A stretch of DNA of 64,000 nucleotides from Ralstonia sp. SET104 (lineage in GTDB: Bacteria; Pseudomonadota; Gammaproteobacteria; Burkholderiales; Burkholderiaceae): NCBI RefSeq assembly GCF_003851545.1, contig NZ_BHVX01000003.1, positions 248,001-312,000 on the forward strand. The letters are read 5' to 3'. Both the position numbers and the translations under genes were made by a program. The notes under the pieces are model-generated. The model did no database searches. It was not told where the DNA came from and saw only the letters and a program-made list of their open reading frames with translations. Positions 46,014-54,513 of the stretch are shown in pieces. Every line of letters starts with the position of its first letter. The first letter of the stretch is position 1.

Positions 46014-48676
46014 ACCTGCAGCCACCCCATCGCCTTGAGCGCCAGAAACAGCGCGGCCCCGATCAGCAGGTTCTTGAAGCCGACGTAGCTGAGCATATCC
46101 ATGACGGTGGCCCGCCGGTACTTGGCCTGCCACCACGGGCCGTCCTTGACGTAGCGGCGGCCCGCCAGGCGAATCAGCACTTCATAAACGCTCCAGCCGA
46201 ACCACCACGCAATGATGGCGCCGGACGAGAGCTGGCCCATCGCCGCCAACACCCAGGCTACGCTGGCTGCAAGCGCCACCGAGAAGCCCGCGATCTGCAA
46301 GGCACGCGCCGAAGCCCAGCCTTTGCGGCTCCAGGGCCAAAGGTGGTCGCGCAGCTCCAGCATGAACCAGCGCAGATCGCGCTCTTGCACCTGTCTGGGC
46401 AAGAACACCCGGTCGGTCGGCATGCGTGGGTCCGGCCCCTGTGCCACGCGCGCCGGCATGGGCACCGGTGGCGCCGCGTGGATGGGAATGAAGTAACCAT
46501 CCTTGCCGATGGGCGTCATTTCCAGGCCATCGCGCTCGCGGCGCTTGCGCTCCTTGGCCAACGGCGGGCAACCCTTGACGTCGGTGTACAGCACCATGCA
46601 GTCAAGGCAGTGCAGACACTCCCGGTGGTCGATGCGGCCATCGGCATCGATCGCCTGCGCGCCGCAACCCACGGCACAGGCCTTGCAACTGTTGCAGTCC
46701 TGCTTGCGGCGCAGCCCGAACCAGCGGAACGTGCTCGGCATGGCAAGCGCGGCACCCAGCGGGCAGATGTACTTGCAGTACGGCCGCTCGACAAACAGCG
46801 ACACCCCCAGCAACGTGCAGACGAACAGCCCATACGGCCACGCCCGGTTGTGGATGCCGACCAGGAACGTGGTCTTGAACGGCTCCACCTCGGCCAGCTT
46901 CTCCGCCAACCCCATCGAGAACACCGACACCGTCAGCAGGCCGAAGAAGATGGCGTACTTCAGCCACTTCAGCCGGTTGTGCCAGTTGCGCGGCAACTGG
47001 CGCTGCCAGCGCTTGAAGCCGAGGCGCCCGCCAATCTTGTAGATCGCTTCCGACAGTGAACCGAACGGGCACAGCCAACCGCAGAACAGCCCGCGCCCAA
47101 AGAGGAACACCGTCAGGATGATGAAGATCCAGAAGCAGAAGATGAACGGGTCGGTCAGGAACAGCGACCACGTCCACTGGAACAGCAGCGAGTGGAACCA
47201 CGTCAGCACCTGCGTGATCGACGGCTGCGCCATCGCCCCGAAGCCGACAAACCCGATGCTCAACGCCCACGCGCTGTACTTGAACGCGTTGACCGGCCAC
47301 TTGTTCTTGTGGGTCGCGCGGCGCGTCAGGCGTTCACGCAATGCATACACCACGCCCACAGCCACCAGCAGCGCAATGAACAGCGCAATCTGCGGCGCGC
47401 GCGTGCGCCAGACCCGGCGCCACGGCGCTTCCGGCTCGTCGATGCGCGGGTGCCCGCCCTGCAGCAGCGCTTCGGGCATCCAGTACGGCGCATCGAACGT
47501 CACGAAACTGCGCGTGCCGGTTGCGCGGTCGACACGGTTGCCCATGAACGACAGCTTCCACGGATATGCCGCCGAGAACGCCGGCGAGCGCACGACGAAG
47601 ACGGCAGATTCGGTATAGGACGGCGCACCTGTGGCAGCCAGCCCATAGAGGTTCAGGTAATCCGAATCGCGGAAGGTAAAGGAGTCCGCGCCCTGCTTGA
47701 CCTGCACGCGGTCGTAAATGCCGCCGCGCACAAAGCCCGAGCCCTTGAACGACGCCGCGCCCGCCGTGCGGATCACGAAGATCGCGTGTTCGCCCGGCTT
47801 GAGCTGCGCCTGCAGATCGTTCCAGCCGGATTGGCCCAGCAGGCTTGCGCCCACGTCCGGATGGTTCAGGTCGCCAAACCACAGTTCGATGAAGGGTTCC
47901 GCCGCGCGCTCCAGGCCGAGCTGCTCGGGCCGGATCAGCAAACGCTGCACGCTGCCCTGCTTGACGAGATCGGCCCAGCTGGCGCGCTGCCCCGTCTGCA
48001 CATAACGTGCGGGCTCACGCCGCGTCGCCTCCAGAATGCCGACCTGACGCGCCACGGCAGACGTGGCGGTGGCCAGCACCTGGTTCTGGGCGATTACGGT
48101 AACGGTGGCGCCGGAGATAGCATCGACACCAAGCACGCCCTCATCCGGACGCGACTGTCCCACCTCGATCTTGTCTTTGACCGATTTGCCGATGTACTGC
48201 TTGTTGAAGTTCAGCAGTGCGGATTCCGGAATGCCGAGCAGCAGGATCGGCTCGGAATGCTTGAGCACCTTGATGCCGACGTAGTGGCCCTGCCGGTCCA
48301 TGCCGATCAGCGTCACCACGGGCTTGCCGGAATAGGCCGGAATATCGGTGATATCGGTGGAGAGCATCACGTAGCCCAGCAGCGGCGCCTTGCCACCCTG
48401 CTCCGGGCCGTACGCCTCCACATAGGGCGGTTGCCCCTTGCGTTCAGAAAAGCGCGCCGCACCGGGAAACACCTCGGTACACGGCACCAGCGCGCACAGG
48501 TCTTTGGCCTCAGCCAGGTTGGCCGGCAACTCGGCCTCATAGGCGCCGCGGCCGGCCAGCGCCGGTTGCACGCCCATCAACAGCAGCAGAAGGAACGCGG
48601 CCACCCACGCCGCGAGCCCTTGTTTTCTGGATGGCATCTTGGGGTTCATCGGCGCGTGTGCCGACTGGCGGCACAC
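46010..48676 (-). CDS. nosR: NosR, FMN-binding polyferredoxin required for nitrous oxide reduction
   Basis: 888 residues from a GTG at 48676 (AGGAAG five bases upstream); an ATG at 48649 is the alternative. A periplasmic N-terminal domain carries the covalent flavin motif DAISGATVT, the target of an ApbE/NosX transferase. Six or so membrane helices follow. Cytoplasmic CGWLCPFG and CKYICPLGA motifs precede two ferredoxin clusters (CNSCKACAVGC and CLHCLDC). NosR feeds electrons from the quinol pool to NosZ and is needed for nosZ expression in pseudomonads. It sits downstream of nosZ here, separated by a 12-bp stem-loop. Confidence 0.94.
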   Translation of the reverse strand: MCRQSAHAPMNPKMPSRKQGLAAWVAAFLLLLLMGVQPALAGRGAYEAELPANLAEAKDLCALVPCTEVFPGAARFSERKGQPPYVEAYGPEQGGKAPLLGYVMLSTDITDIPAYSGKPVVTLIGMDRQGHYVGIKVLKHSEPILLLGIPESALLNFNKQYIGKSVKDKIEVGQSRPDEGVLGVDAISGATVTVIAQNQVLATATSAVARQVGILEATRREPARYVQTGQRASWADLVKQGSVQRLLIRPEQLGLERAAEPFIELWFGDLNHPDVGASLLGQSGWNDLQAQLKPGEHAIFVIRTAGAASFKGSGFVRGGIYDRVQVKQGADSFTFRDSDYLNLYGLAATGAPSYTESAVFVVRSPAFSAAYPWKLSFMGNRVDRATGTRSFVTFDAPYWMPEALLQGGHPRIDEPEAPWRRVWRTRAPQIALFIALLVAVGVVYALRERLTRRATHKNKWPVNAFKYSAWALSIGFVGFGAMAQPSITQVLTWFHSLLFQWTWSLFLTDPFIFCFWIFIILTVFLFGRGLFCGWLCPFGSLSEAIYKIGGRLGFKRWQRQLPRNWHNRLKWLKYAIFFGLLTVSVFSMGLAEKLAEVEPFKTTFLVGIHNRAWPYGLFVCTLLGVSLFVERPYCKYICPLGAALAMPSTFRWFGLRRKQDCNSCKACAVGCGAQAIDADGRIDHRECLHCLDCMVLYTDVKGCPPLAKERKRRERDGLEMTPIGKDGYFIPIHAAPPVPMPARVAQGPDPRMPTDRVFLPRQVQERDLRWFMLELRDHLWPWSRKGWASARALQIAGFSVALAASVAWVLAAMGQLSSGAIIAWWFGWSVYEVLIRLAGRRYVKDGPWWQAKYRRATVMDMLSYVGFKNLLIGAALFLALKAMGWLQV

Positions 48677-48680
48677 GCGC
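48652..48680 (-). promoter_or_regulatory. Stem-loop between nosZ and nosR overlapping the nosR start
   Basis: Perfect 12-bp arms GCGCGTGTGCCG (48652-48663) and CGGCACACGCGC (48669-48680) with a 5-base loop. There is no T-run, so it is not a simple terminator. It covers the GTG start codon of nosR and lies three bases from the alternative ATG. Confidence 0.75.
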
Positions 48681-48698
48681 GCTTCCTGTCAGACGGAC

Positions 48699-50651
48699 TC
48701 AGGCCTCAACGATCATGCGGCTGCGCATTTCCAGGTGCAGTGCATGGCAGAAATGCGTGCAGTAGCACCAGAACACGCCAGGCTTGTCGGCAATGAAGGT
48801 GACCGACGCGGTCTCCTGCGGATTGACGATGAAGTTGACGTTGTATTTGGGAATGGCGAAACCGTGCGTCAGGTCTTCCACCTTGTCGAGATTGGTAAGG
48901 ATCAGCGTGACCTCGTCGCCCTTCTTGAGCTTGAACTCACGCAGGCTGAATGCCGGGGCCTGCGAAGTCAGCCGCACCGTCACCTTCTTGCCGTTGCGGA
49001 CCACGCCGGATTGCTTCGGGTCTTTGGTAGCCAGCGGGAATTCATCCATCGTGTAGATCTGCTTCGGGTGCAGCAGCTCGCGCTTGAAGATAATGAAGTC
49101 GTGCGGCTCACTGCGGATCGGGTGATCCTGCAGCAGCACCATCTTCTCGCCCGAGATGTCGATGAACTGCTCGTTCTCGGGGTGCAGCGGCCCTACGGGC
49201 AGGAAGCGGTCCTTGGAGAACTTGCAACCCACTGCCAGGAATTTGCCGTCAGCCGCCACGGTTTCGGACTGCGAGGCGTTCAGGTGACCTGGCTGGTAGT
49301 GCACGTCCAGGCGGTCAACCACATACTTGGCGTTCTTGTCGCCACCGTGGAACTTGATGGCGGCATCGATATTCCACTTCACGATCTGGCTGTCGAGGAA
49401 CAGCGTTGTGTACGCGTTGCCGCGTCCGTCGAATGCGGTGTGCAACGGCCCGAGGCCCACCTCGACTTCCGCCACGATTGCGTCATCAATCTTTGCCAGC
49501 TTGCCGTCGAACCAGTCCAGCACGCGCGAGAGTTCGATCACCGTGACGGTGGGCGACAGCTTGCCCGCGCAGATGAAGTATTTCTGGTCGGGGCTGGCGT
49601 TCACGCCGTGCGGGTTCTTCGGCACCGACACATACGCCGTCAGCGCCGTCTTCGGATCCTGATTGGCGGCGTGCGTGCCGTCCACCACCGGCACCTTCGA
49701 ATCACCAATGGTCTTGAACTTGCCAGCCTTCACGGCCGCTTCAATGCGCGCAACGTTGAAGAACAGACACGCGTCGCGCTCGGCCGACATCATGTCTTCA
49801 TAGTGCACACCCATCTCGGTGTTGTACTGGTTGGTGGCGGCCAGCTTGCCATCGTATGACGAGGCCACCAGGTCGCAGTTGCCGTCGATCAGCACCTGCC
49901 AGCGCACTTCCATGCTCTCGGCATCCACACAGGTGAACAGCGAGCGGTACTTGGTCGGGTCATCGATGCCGGCGGTGTTGGGCAGCGGAATGGCGAACTC
50001 GCCGCCGCAGAACACGCGCGTCGTGTAGTTGATGTTCGGATCAACCGGGTCGCGCTTGTCCGGGAAGATGCCGTGGAAGCCCTGCACGTTGGGCAGTTCG
50101 GTGATCTTGTCGCAGATGAAGTAATCGAGCCGCACACGCCCCAGGCGCGAGTTGATCTTGTCGTTAATCCACGCATAACGGCCGTCGTAGTTGCCGTCCT
50201 TGTACGAAGCATGCACGTGGTGGGTGTCGCCCACCGTGTAGCGCAGGCTGCCGTCAGGCTTGGTGCCCATCACCTTCTTCGATTCGTTGGTGATGCCCCA
50301 CCCGACCAGCGCATCGGGCACGAACATCGGGATGCGATGAATCTCGCGGCCCGACGGCATGCCCATGACGCGCATGTCGCCCGTGTGTCCACCGCTCCAG
50401 AGGCCGTAGTAGGTATCCAGCTCACCCGGTTTCGGATGCAGCCCCGCAATGGCGTGCTCAGCCGTTGCGGCACCGGCGGGTGCGCTGGCGGGGGCGGCGG
50501 CAGTGGATGCCGCGGGTGTGCCCTTGTCGGTACAGGCCACGACCGTTGCCAGCCCGGCCAGCGCAGCGCTGTTCATGAAGCGGCGCCGCCCCGGTACGCT
50601 CAGCGCCTCGTCCTGTGGTGTGGATGGCGATTGTTGGTGCTTGGTCATCAT
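48699..50651 (-). CDS. nosZ: NosZ, nitrous oxide reductase (clade I, Tat-exported)
   Basis: 650 residues. The twin-arginine region GRRRFMNSAALAG marks clade I Tat export. A seven-bladed propeller holds the CuZ ligands (histidines in DTHHVHASY, NPHGVN, GLGPLHTAF, EPHDF and others). The C-terminal cupredoxin domain carries the CuA site FWCYCTHFCHALHLEM. It reduces N2O to N2 in the periplasm. The start has AGGGA upstream and two adjacent ATGs. It is the first nos gene of the minus-strand unit, ahead of nosR. Confidence 0.97.
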   Translation of the reverse strand: MMTKHQQSPSTPQDEALSVPGRRRFMNSAALAGLATVVACTDKGTPAASTAAAPASAPAGAATAEHAIAGLHPKPGELDTYYGLWSGGHTGDMRVMGMPSGREIHRIPMFVPDALVGWGITNESKKVMGTKPDGSLRYTVGDTHHVHASYKDGNYDGRYAWINDKINSRLGRVRLDYFICDKITELPNVQGFHGIFPDKRDPVDPNINYTTRVFCGGEFAIPLPNTAGIDDPTKYRSLFTCVDAESMEVRWQVLIDGNCDLVASSYDGKLAATNQYNTEMGVHYEDMMSAERDACLFFNVARIEAAVKAGKFKTIGDSKVPVVDGTHAANQDPKTALTAYVSVPKNPHGVNASPDQKYFICAGKLSPTVTVIELSRVLDWFDGKLAKIDDAIVAEVEVGLGPLHTAFDGRGNAYTTLFLDSQIVKWNIDAAIKFHGGDKNAKYVVDRLDVHYQPGHLNASQSETVAADGKFLAVGCKFSKDRFLPVGPLHPENEQFIDISGEKMVLLQDHPIRSEPHDFIIFKRELLHPKQIYTMDEFPLATKDPKQSGVVRNGKKVTVRLTSQAPAFSLREFKLKKGDEVTLILTNLDKVEDLTHGFAIPKYNVNFIVNPQETASVTFIADKPGVFWCYCTHFCHALHLEMRSRMIVEA

Positions 50652-50771
50652 CGTTCCCTGATTCGATTGCTCTCTCGGTTTTCACAAAGCCGAACTGAAA
50701 GACGTCGGCTCATATCTGCACGCTGACCTTCTCGGCATGTCGCATCTTCGGGTCACCGCCTGCGGGAGCAA

Positions 50772-50785
50772 TTGACATTCGTCAC
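50772..50785. promoter_or_regulatory. FNR/DNR-like box between divergent nosZ and cytochrome-nosX units
   Basis: TTGAC-ATTC-GTCAC resembles the FNR/DNR consensus TTGAT-N4-ATCAA, with a nearly symmetric TTGAC/GTCA dyad. Centred at 50778.5, it would sit near -41.5 for a rightward start at about 50820, with AT-rich TATTTTTTATG at the -10 position. It could also serve nosZ. It is a match by eye only. Confidence 0.45.
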
Positions 50786-50889
50786 ACACTTCGCAAATAC
50801 GTATTTTTTATGCATCTTTCTTGGGAAGGAGCGTACAGAATGCAGGGCATGCGTTCTTCCAGAAACCCGCGCCGACTCAAGGAGATTCC

Positions 50890-51303
50890 ATGCGCAAGAA
50901 AACCACGCTCTGCCTGATGCTGATCTGTACCGCTGCCCTGGCAGCCTGCGGTCAGAAAGAACCTGCCGCACCCGCACCTGCGGCCCAAACCTCCGCGGCA
51001 CCCGCGCAGAGCAGCACGCCACCCACGACTGTCGCTGCCGCAGCGCCGGAAAATGTCTTGGGCAAGAAAACCTTCGGCAACGTCTGTTCGATGTGCCATG
51101 CCGCCGGTGTGGCGGGCGCGCCCAAACCCGGCGACAAGGCCGACTGGGGCCCGCGCATTGCCAAGGGCAAGGACACGCTGTACAAGCACGCGCTGGAGGG
51201 CTTCAACGGCGAGAAGGGATCAATGCCCGCACGCGGCGGCTCGACCCTGCCGGACGACGCAGTGAAGGCCGCGGTGGATTACATGGTGGCGCAGTCTCAG
51301 TGA
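50890..51303 (+). CDS. Lipoprotein cytochrome c (c5-type), probable NosC-like electron carrier
   Basis: 137 residues. A lipoprotein signal (LAAC lipobox) is followed by an Ala/Pro-rich linker of about 35 residues and a class I cytochrome domain with CSMCH and a distal Met in GSMPARGGST. AAGGAG precedes the ATG at 50890. It is divergent from nosZ and five bases from nosX, which supports a role as an electron donor in nitrous oxide respiration. Confidence 0.85.
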   Translation: MRKKTTLCLMLICTAALAACGQKEPAAPAPAAQTSAAPAQSSTPPTTVAAAAPENVLGKKTFGNVCSMCHAAGVAGAPKPGDKADWGPRIAKGKDTLYKHALEGFNGEKGSMPARGGSTLPDDAVKAAVDYMVAQSQ

Positions 51304-51307
51304 TGCC

Positions 51308-52330
51308 ATGCACGCTCAGGCCCCTTCCAACCTTGCCCGGCGGCGTTGCCTAGCCGGGGTACCTCTGCTGGCGGTCGGCCTGTTCGTGCGGCCGGCCCTG
51401 GCAGATCCGGCTGTTCAGCATGCATCGCGCCGGCTGCTGGGCACACAGGTCGATATCGTCGCGCAAGGCACGATGCCTGGCGCGGCCGCGCCGGCCATCG
51501 ATGCCGCCTTTGCCGAAATGGCCCGGCTTGAACGGCTGATGAGCCGCTACCGCCCCGACAGTCAGATCAGCGCACTGGCACGCGCGGCCGGGCAGAACCC
51601 AGTACCGGTGGCACCGGAGGTGATGGCGACCCTCCAGCTGGCCGCGCGGGTCTCTGCCCAAAGCCGGGGCGCGTTCGATATCACCGTCGGCGCGTTCTCG
51701 GGGTGGAATTTCGATCCGGCACAGGCACAGATCCCGAGCCGTGCCGAGCTTGCCCACGAGCAGCGCCTGGTGAACTACCGCGACGTCGTGCTCGACGAGG
51801 CCCAAGGCCGCGCCTACCTGCGCCGCCCCGGCATGAAGCTCGACCTGGGCGGCGTTGCCAAACTGCCGATCCTGCAGGCCGGCATGCGCATGCTGCGGCA
51901 ACACGGCATACGCGATGCGATGATCAACGGCGGCGGCGATGTGCTGGTCAGCGGGCAACTGCAGGGCCGCGACTGGCGGGTCGGGCTGCGCAACCCGTTG
52001 GCGCCGGAGCGTTTGCTTGGGGTGGTGGCCCTTAGCGACGGCGTCGTAGCTTCGTCTGGAGACTACGAGCGCTGCTTCGTCCGCAACGGCCAGCGCTACC
52101 ACCACATCCTCGATCCGAAGACCGGCCTGCCGACCCATGGACCCCATGGCGTCACGCTGGTGGCGCGCAGCATCGACGAGGTGAACGGACTTGGCGCGGC
52201 CATCATGGTGGCGGGCGCTGCAACGGGGCAACATCTGCTGGCACCGCTGGCAGAGGTGGACGCCCTCATCACCGGCGCTGGGGCGCACCCGTGGATGTCA
52301 GCCGGCATGGCCCGGCGCCTGCAAACATGA
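51308..52330 (+). CDS. nosX: NosX, ApbE-like FAD:protein FMN transferase
   Basis: 340 residues with a Tat-like start (ARRRCLAGVPLLAVG). ApbE motifs: GAFDITVGAFSGW, LDLGGVAKLP, INGGGDVLVSG and DPKTGLPTHGP. It attaches FMN covalently to a Thr in target proteins; the nearby NosR has the required SGATVT motif. It follows the cytochrome gene by four bases, and its divergent position to nosZ matches nos clusters of other proteobacteria. Confidence 0.9.
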   Translation: MHAQAPSNLARRRCLAGVPLLAVGLFVRPALADPAVQHASRRLLGTQVDIVAQGTMPGAAAPAIDAAFAEMARLERLMSRYRPDSQISALARAAGQNPVPVAPEVMATLQLAARVSAQSRGAFDITVGAFSGWNFDPAQAQIPSRAELAHEQRLVNYRDVVLDEAQGRAYLRRPGMKLDLGGVAKLPILQAGMRMLRQHGIRDAMINGGGDVLVSGQLQGRDWRVGLRNPLAPERLLGVVALSDGVVASSGDYERCFVRNGQRYHHILDPKTGLPTHGPHGVTLVARSIDEVNGLGAAIMVAGAATGQHLLAPLAEVDALITGAGAHPWMSAGMARRLQT

Positions 52331-52441
52331 GTCCTGACGCAGCGCATGGTCTCGGCAGGCGACCCGCGTTACGCTCAGGTATCCTCAACATCACGATTCC
52401 TGCCTGCCGCCGCCATCCGGCGGGCTCTCACTGGAGATGCC

Positions 52442-53353
52442 TTGATACGCGTCCTGCCTGCCTTTGTACTGGGCACGCTTAGCTCAATCCTGCTGGCGTT
52501 GAACACGTTGTTCTGGAGCGTGCCGCTGTTCACGCTCTCCGCCGTCAAGCTGCTGGTGCCAGCGGTGGCGGTGCGCCGCCGGATCGATCCCATGCTCAAC
52601 TGGGTCGCCACGCGCTGGATCGGTTGCAACAATGCCTGGATCGGCGTGCTGCAGCGCGAGCCGTGGAGCGTGGAAGGCGCAGACAACCTGCGTTACGCAG
52701 GCTGGTACCTGGTCAATTGCAACCATCGATCGTGGGTGGACATCTTTGTCCTGCAGCGGGTATTGAACCGGCGCATCCCGCTGCTGAAGTTCTTCCTCAA
52801 GCAGCAGTTGATCTACGTGCCGGTGATCGGCCTGGCCTGGTGGGCGCTGGATTTTCCGTTCATGCGGCGGCATTCCAAGGCGGCGCTGCGCAAGCACCCT
52901 GAACTGCGCAATCAAGACCGCGAAACCACCCGTCGCGCCTGCGCCAAGTTCGCCCACGCGCCGACCAGCGTCATGAACTTTGCAGAAGGCACGCGGTACA
53001 CGCCCGCCAAGCACCGGGCGCAATCGTCCCCCTACCGCCATCTGCTTAAGCCGAAAGCCGGTGCCCTGGCGCTGACGCTCAATGCCATGGGCGGGCGGTT
53101 CCAGTCGCTGCTGGATATCAGCATTGCCTATCCGGATGGCACGCCAAGCTTCTGGCAGCTTGCCAGCGGCCAAGCCGGCCGAGTGATGGTGCATATCCGT
53201 GAGCTGCCGATCCCGCCGGATTTCTGCACCAGCGATTACAGTGCCGACTCCGCCTTCCGCAGCGATTTCCACCGCTGGCTTGCACAGCTCTGGGAAGAGA
53301 AGGATCAGCAGATCGAGAACATGCTGGCGCAGGCGGCAAATCGGGCGGCGTGA
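52442..53353 (+). CDS. YihG-like lysophospholipid acyltransferase
   Basis: 303 residues from a TTG at 52442 with GGAG about seven bases upstream; an ATG at 52346 would add 32 atypical residues. An N-terminal membrane helix (RVLPAFVLGTLSSILLALNT) precedes the PlsC-type domain: NHRSWVD (H-x4-D), KFFLKQQLIYVPVIG, FPFMRR and FAEGTRYT. It transfers acyl groups in phospholipid synthesis at the inner membrane, probably to lysophosphatidic acid. It is unrelated to the nos genes; a terminator follows. Confidence 0.85.
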   Translation: MIRVLPAFVLGTLSSILLALNTLFWSVPLFTLSAVKLLVPAVAVRRRIDPMLNWVATRWIGCNNAWIGVLQREPWSVEGADNLRYAGWYLVNCNHRSWVDIFVLQRVLNRRIPLLKFFLKQQLIYVPVIGLAWWALDFPFMRRHSKAALRKHPELRNQDRETTRRACAKFAHAPTSVMNFAEGTRYTPAKHRAQSSPYRHLLKPKAGALALTLNAMGGRFQSLLDISIAYPDGTPSFWQLASGQAGRVMVHIRELPIPPDFCTSDYSADSAFRSDFHRWLAQLWEEKDQQIENMLAQAANRAA

Positions 53354-53370
53354 CGCCCGCTCAAACAAGA

Positions 53371-53404
53371 AGCCCCTTGGTCTTGCAGCCAAGGGGCTTT
53401 TTCT
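53371..53404 (+). terminator. Rho-independent terminator
   Basis: Stem AAGCCCCTTGG (53370-53380) with CCAAGGGGCTT (53389-53399), 8-base loop, then T-rich TTTTCT. It lies just after the acyltransferase gene. Confidence 0.88.
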
Positions 53405-53555
53405 ATTGAGCGGCCAACCGGGGCCGCGGCACTTCAGGAGCGGCGCAGGAGGCATCCCGTCGCGCGCGACGAGGGATGCGATGCGTTTGTCTTCGCTCAT
53501 TCGCGCGCCAGACAAGAAATGCTGGATGCGCGCGTCTTACGCCGCTGCGGTCCGC

Positions 53556-53891
53556 TCAATGCCCCTGCGGCAAATAGAGCGTGACGAGTACCGACGCGTC
53601 CTCAAGCGCTTCAAGCCAGTGCGCCTGGCCCGGCAGGGTGAAGAGCAGATCGCCGGCGTGCATCGTTTGCACACCAACGTCGGTGCCAAATTTCAAACTT
53701 CCTTCCAGGCACTGCACGGTCATCTCACCTGGGACACGGTGTTCGGGGATCCGTTTGCCGGCAGGAATGACCAGCCGCATGACTTCGATATGATCGGATC
53801 GCATGAGGGTGACAGACTTGGCACTTTTCAAGGCGGGACCAAACGGCCGCACATCGATCAGATCCCCAGGTGCCGCGCGTGGTGTTGCCAT
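53556..53891 (-). CDS. Cupin-domain protein
   Basis: 111 residues from the ATG at 53891. It is a single small beta-barrel cupin: IPAGKRIPEHRVPGEMTVQCLEG (with His and Glu of cupin motif 1) and HAGDLLFTLPGQAHWLEAL (motif 2 with His). Metal-dependent function is plausible but the substrate is unknown. It stands alone between a terminator and an AT-richer spacer. An in-frame start at 54053 would add 54 residues lacking family character. Confidence 0.78.
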   Translation of the reverse strand: MATPRAAPGDLIDVRPFGPALKSAKSVTLMRSDHIEVMRLVIPAGKRIPEHRVPGEMTVQCLEGSLKFGTDVGVQTMHAGDLLFTLPGQAHWLEALEDASVLVTLYLPQGH

Positions 53892-54513
53892 AACGGTTCT
53901 CGCTTTTTGAGCCAACGAGTTCAAATGATAGGCAATTGAGCCGGGATGACGCAAACGTGCGCACCGCATGAGGTCGGCAGCGCCAGAACAGCGGCCGTGC
54001 TCGGCCAACGCATGCCGTTCAAACCGAGATGATCCAACGATCTTTGCGCGCATTGCACGAGCACCTGCGATCCGAGGTTGCCTCGTAGAGAGCGGTGTCC
54101 TATCGTTTTAGCGTTGCCTCAGTTGCAGCCCTGTCACGCCAGTCCGCCGGCGTTTTTAGAGCCCAAGCGCATCAGAAAAAAAAGGGCTTAGTCTGCGTTG
54201 TTCAATGATGTAAGTACACGCAGCTTTCAATCTAATCACCGGGGTGAGACCGTAATCCTTACGACAAGGAGCGAGACATGTCGCACCGTCGCTTGTCATC
54301 GTCCGCCAAATCCTCGCGAACATCGCGACTTCATTTTTTTGTCTGGCCTGATGTTATCTGCCTTGCCAGTGATTGCAAGTTATTGCCAGTGGCGGTTGAT
54401 AACATTTCTCTTTCCCTTCACATATTCGTCATGAAACTCAACCGTGGACAATTAAATCCACGGATGAAAACAGGCATGACAGAAATCACATTCATAAAAT
54501 CAAGGATTTAAAA
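53892..54513. other. AT-richer intergenic segment with a broken signal-peptide ORF
   Basis: 622 bp, clearly lower in GC than the flanks from about 54170. At 54278 an ATG with AAGGAG six bases upstream opens a frame starting MSHRRLSSSAKSSRTSRLHFF. A one-base shift at the T7 run (54334-54340) continues into LSGLMLSALPVIASYCQWR, together a plausible signal peptide, ending at 54434. This looks like the start of a lost secreted-protein gene. No other feature was recognised. Confidence 0.4.

Noticed and set aside
47192-48796. A 534-codon plus-strand frame opposite nosR
   Set aside because: Antisense artefact of high GC; it reads across the nosR-nosZ junction and has no motif.
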